Notes under the pieces: generated by a model
What the model saw: only the letters and a program-made list of their open reading frames with translations
Databases searched by the model: none
Told to the model about the DNA's origin: nothing
Made by a program: the position numbers and the translations under genes
Source of the DNA: Platerodrilus igneus
Lineage: Eukaryota > Arthropoda > Insecta > Coleoptera > Lycidae
NCBI GenBank assembly: GCA_036346225.1
Contig: JARFIW010001104.1
Span: forward strand, 4,924,001 to 4,988,000
Length of the DNA stretch: 64,000 nucleotides
Reading direction: 5' to 3'
Shown: one piece after another, positions 62,780-64,000 of the stretch
How the letters are laid out: each line of letters opens with the position of its first letter
How positions within the stretch are numbered: the first letter of the stretch is position 1

Positions 62780-63580
62780 TGATAATGAAAATAAAAACCA
62801 AATTAATAATAATCTGTTTTACATTCTCTTTATTTGTCTAGTCAAGCTTTCGAAATTGATCTTTAACTTCATCATCAGGACACTAAAAGTAATAACTAGG
62901 TTAATAACTAATAACTATAATATATGTTTTGAAACTTACACAAACGTGAGAAGTTTAAATAAATATATCGATTAGCATATTCAACATAAACACTACGAAT
63001 GCAAAATAAAACTGTAAATACTGACAAGTTGTTTCTTAATACAATGAATTAGTACAATTGTTATAACACCACTACAATTTGAACATTTATACTTTCCAAA
63101 AATTAATACCTACGTACTAAAGATAACATGTATAACTTGTTTCTATATCTATATGTAAAATATTTAATATTATTCATCTACAGGTGCGTCGAATTTGTGT
63201 ATATGGGATTTAGTCAAAAGGTAAGTATATATTACACTCAGATTTTCTGTGTCTGATTTTTTATTCATACGATGTGGTTCACAATTAATAAAGTACATTT
63301 TTAGGAATTTTCGCTTGGTCAAGTTGGTCTGTTTTGTTAAAATTTTCACGTCTTCAAAATTAATTTTATGTCCGAATTCACGTGCATGGCTTGCCAAAGC
63401 ACATCTTTCTGGTTTTAGTTTTATATCGCTTTTATGTAACGAGACCCTCGCTTTTAAGATTTGTGTTGTATGTATACAATTGTTACAAGTAATCTTATAT
63501 ACTGTATGTGACTGTGCATTTATTGGTATAGGTGACTTTAATCTGATAAACAGTCCTACTCCGTCCGTAGCATTCTACCG
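62778..63580 (-). pseudogene. Penelope-like retroelement 3' part (GIY-YIG region)
   Basis: Minus strand. A frame from about 63397 reads ASHAREFGHKINFEDVKIL and RKFLKMYFINCEPHRMNKKS, the end of the GIY-YIG nuclease region. Upstream, to about 63520, VYKITCNNCIHTTQILKARV is legible, but the YIGQT-type core motif is missing. The 3' tail has CTGATGA (62878-62872 on this strand) and GAAAGC (62851-62846), a hammerhead-like pair of core words, and then runs into the TA tract. RT is absent, so the element is truncated. Confidence 0.75.
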
Positions 63581-64000
63581 TACTTTCCATTTTCCCTTTC
63601 AACCGATGCCTTATGCAAATACGCTGCATCTCCGTTTACCTTATTTACCTTTAAAAATTTCTTTGTCTTACAGACGTTTCAAAGTCAATGACAGCTAACC
63701 GTATGATATCTTCCATTCCTTGCTACCTCATATAAAACACAGTCTTTCTCTTTGTATTATCAACCCATTTTGGTTTGTAACGTTCAACATCTTATCTAAT
63801 ATATACCTGCTATTTGTTTTTTAACGATCTTTTTCTAAGAAACCTTGATACTTATTGACAGACTTTTAAAATCAATACTAAGAATGCATTTATACTGCTA
63901 AACCTTACTGAAAATATTTTGTTTTTAGAAACTCCTAATAGTTAACTTGTTTATTGACTACATTTTCATATTTTATGCTAAACCTTTGAAAAATTATACA
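63581..64000. other. Non-coding end of the window, no gene seen
   Basis: No recognisable protein, RNA or repeat match within the window. Confidence 0.4.

Noticed and set aside
63206..63227. ATG plus six codons followed by GTAAGT on the plus strand, like the short first exons
   Set aside because: It lies antisense within PLE coding sequence, the exon length differs from the 15-base pattern, and no partner exon follows in the window.

Overview
The window looks like a piece of an AT-rich, transposon-dense insect nuclear genome. The evidence is an intron-containing gene structure, a nuclear tRNA-Lys with a pol III T-run, decayed insect-type transposons of at least eight superfamilies, and two paralogous genes for a tiny secreted proline-rich peptide resembling abaecin. 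Abaecins are known from Hymenoptera, so a bee, wasp or ant is my best guess; this is inferred, not proven.

Layout. 1-5.8 kb: decayed hAT transposase (minus), tRNA-Lys(UUU), truncated piggyBac-like transposase. 5.8-11.4 kb: a 2 kb LTR-like repeat (copy A), a Penelope-like retroelement (PLE) with an inverted second piece, and an unclassified element between two TA microsatellites. 12.1-22.65 kb: a probable two-exon host gene for a small secreted protein, whose roughly 10.3 kb intron holds a mariner/Tc1-group transposase relic, a LOA/I-like LINE (plus) and an RTE-like LINE (minus). 22.9-28.1 kb: a deleted gypsy-type LTR element in tandem arrangement. 28-33 kb: non-coding DNA and LTR-like copy B. 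33.8-40.3 and 43.1-51.5 kb: a direct segmental duplication. Each copy carries a dead PIF/Harbinger transposon and, just outside its right inverted repeat, one abaecin-like gene on the minus strand with conserved kB-like, GATA and TATA-like sites. Between the copies lie LTR-like copy D and PLE 3' ends with a hammerhead-ribozyme core. 51.5-54 kb: a long hairpin in a TA tract and an unclassified element. 54.2-57.1 kb: a non-LTR retroelement with an N-terminal C2H2 finger, a YLDD reverse transcriptase and a C-terminal restriction-like nuclease, followed almost directly by a full-length, intron-free, frameshifted copy of USP7 (57.2-60.5 kb). 60.7-62.7 kb: the most complete LTR-like copy (C), then another PLE 3' part.

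The apparently functional genes are the tRNA, the two abaecin-like genes and probably the split secreted-protein gene. All three peptide genes share one architecture: a 15-base first coding exon of five codons starting Met-Ala-(Lys/Arg), a phase-0 GTAAGT donor, and a second exon that completes the signal peptide and encodes the mature peptide. The main story is a small host-defence-like peptide cluster growing by segmental duplication inside a transposon-rich landscape.
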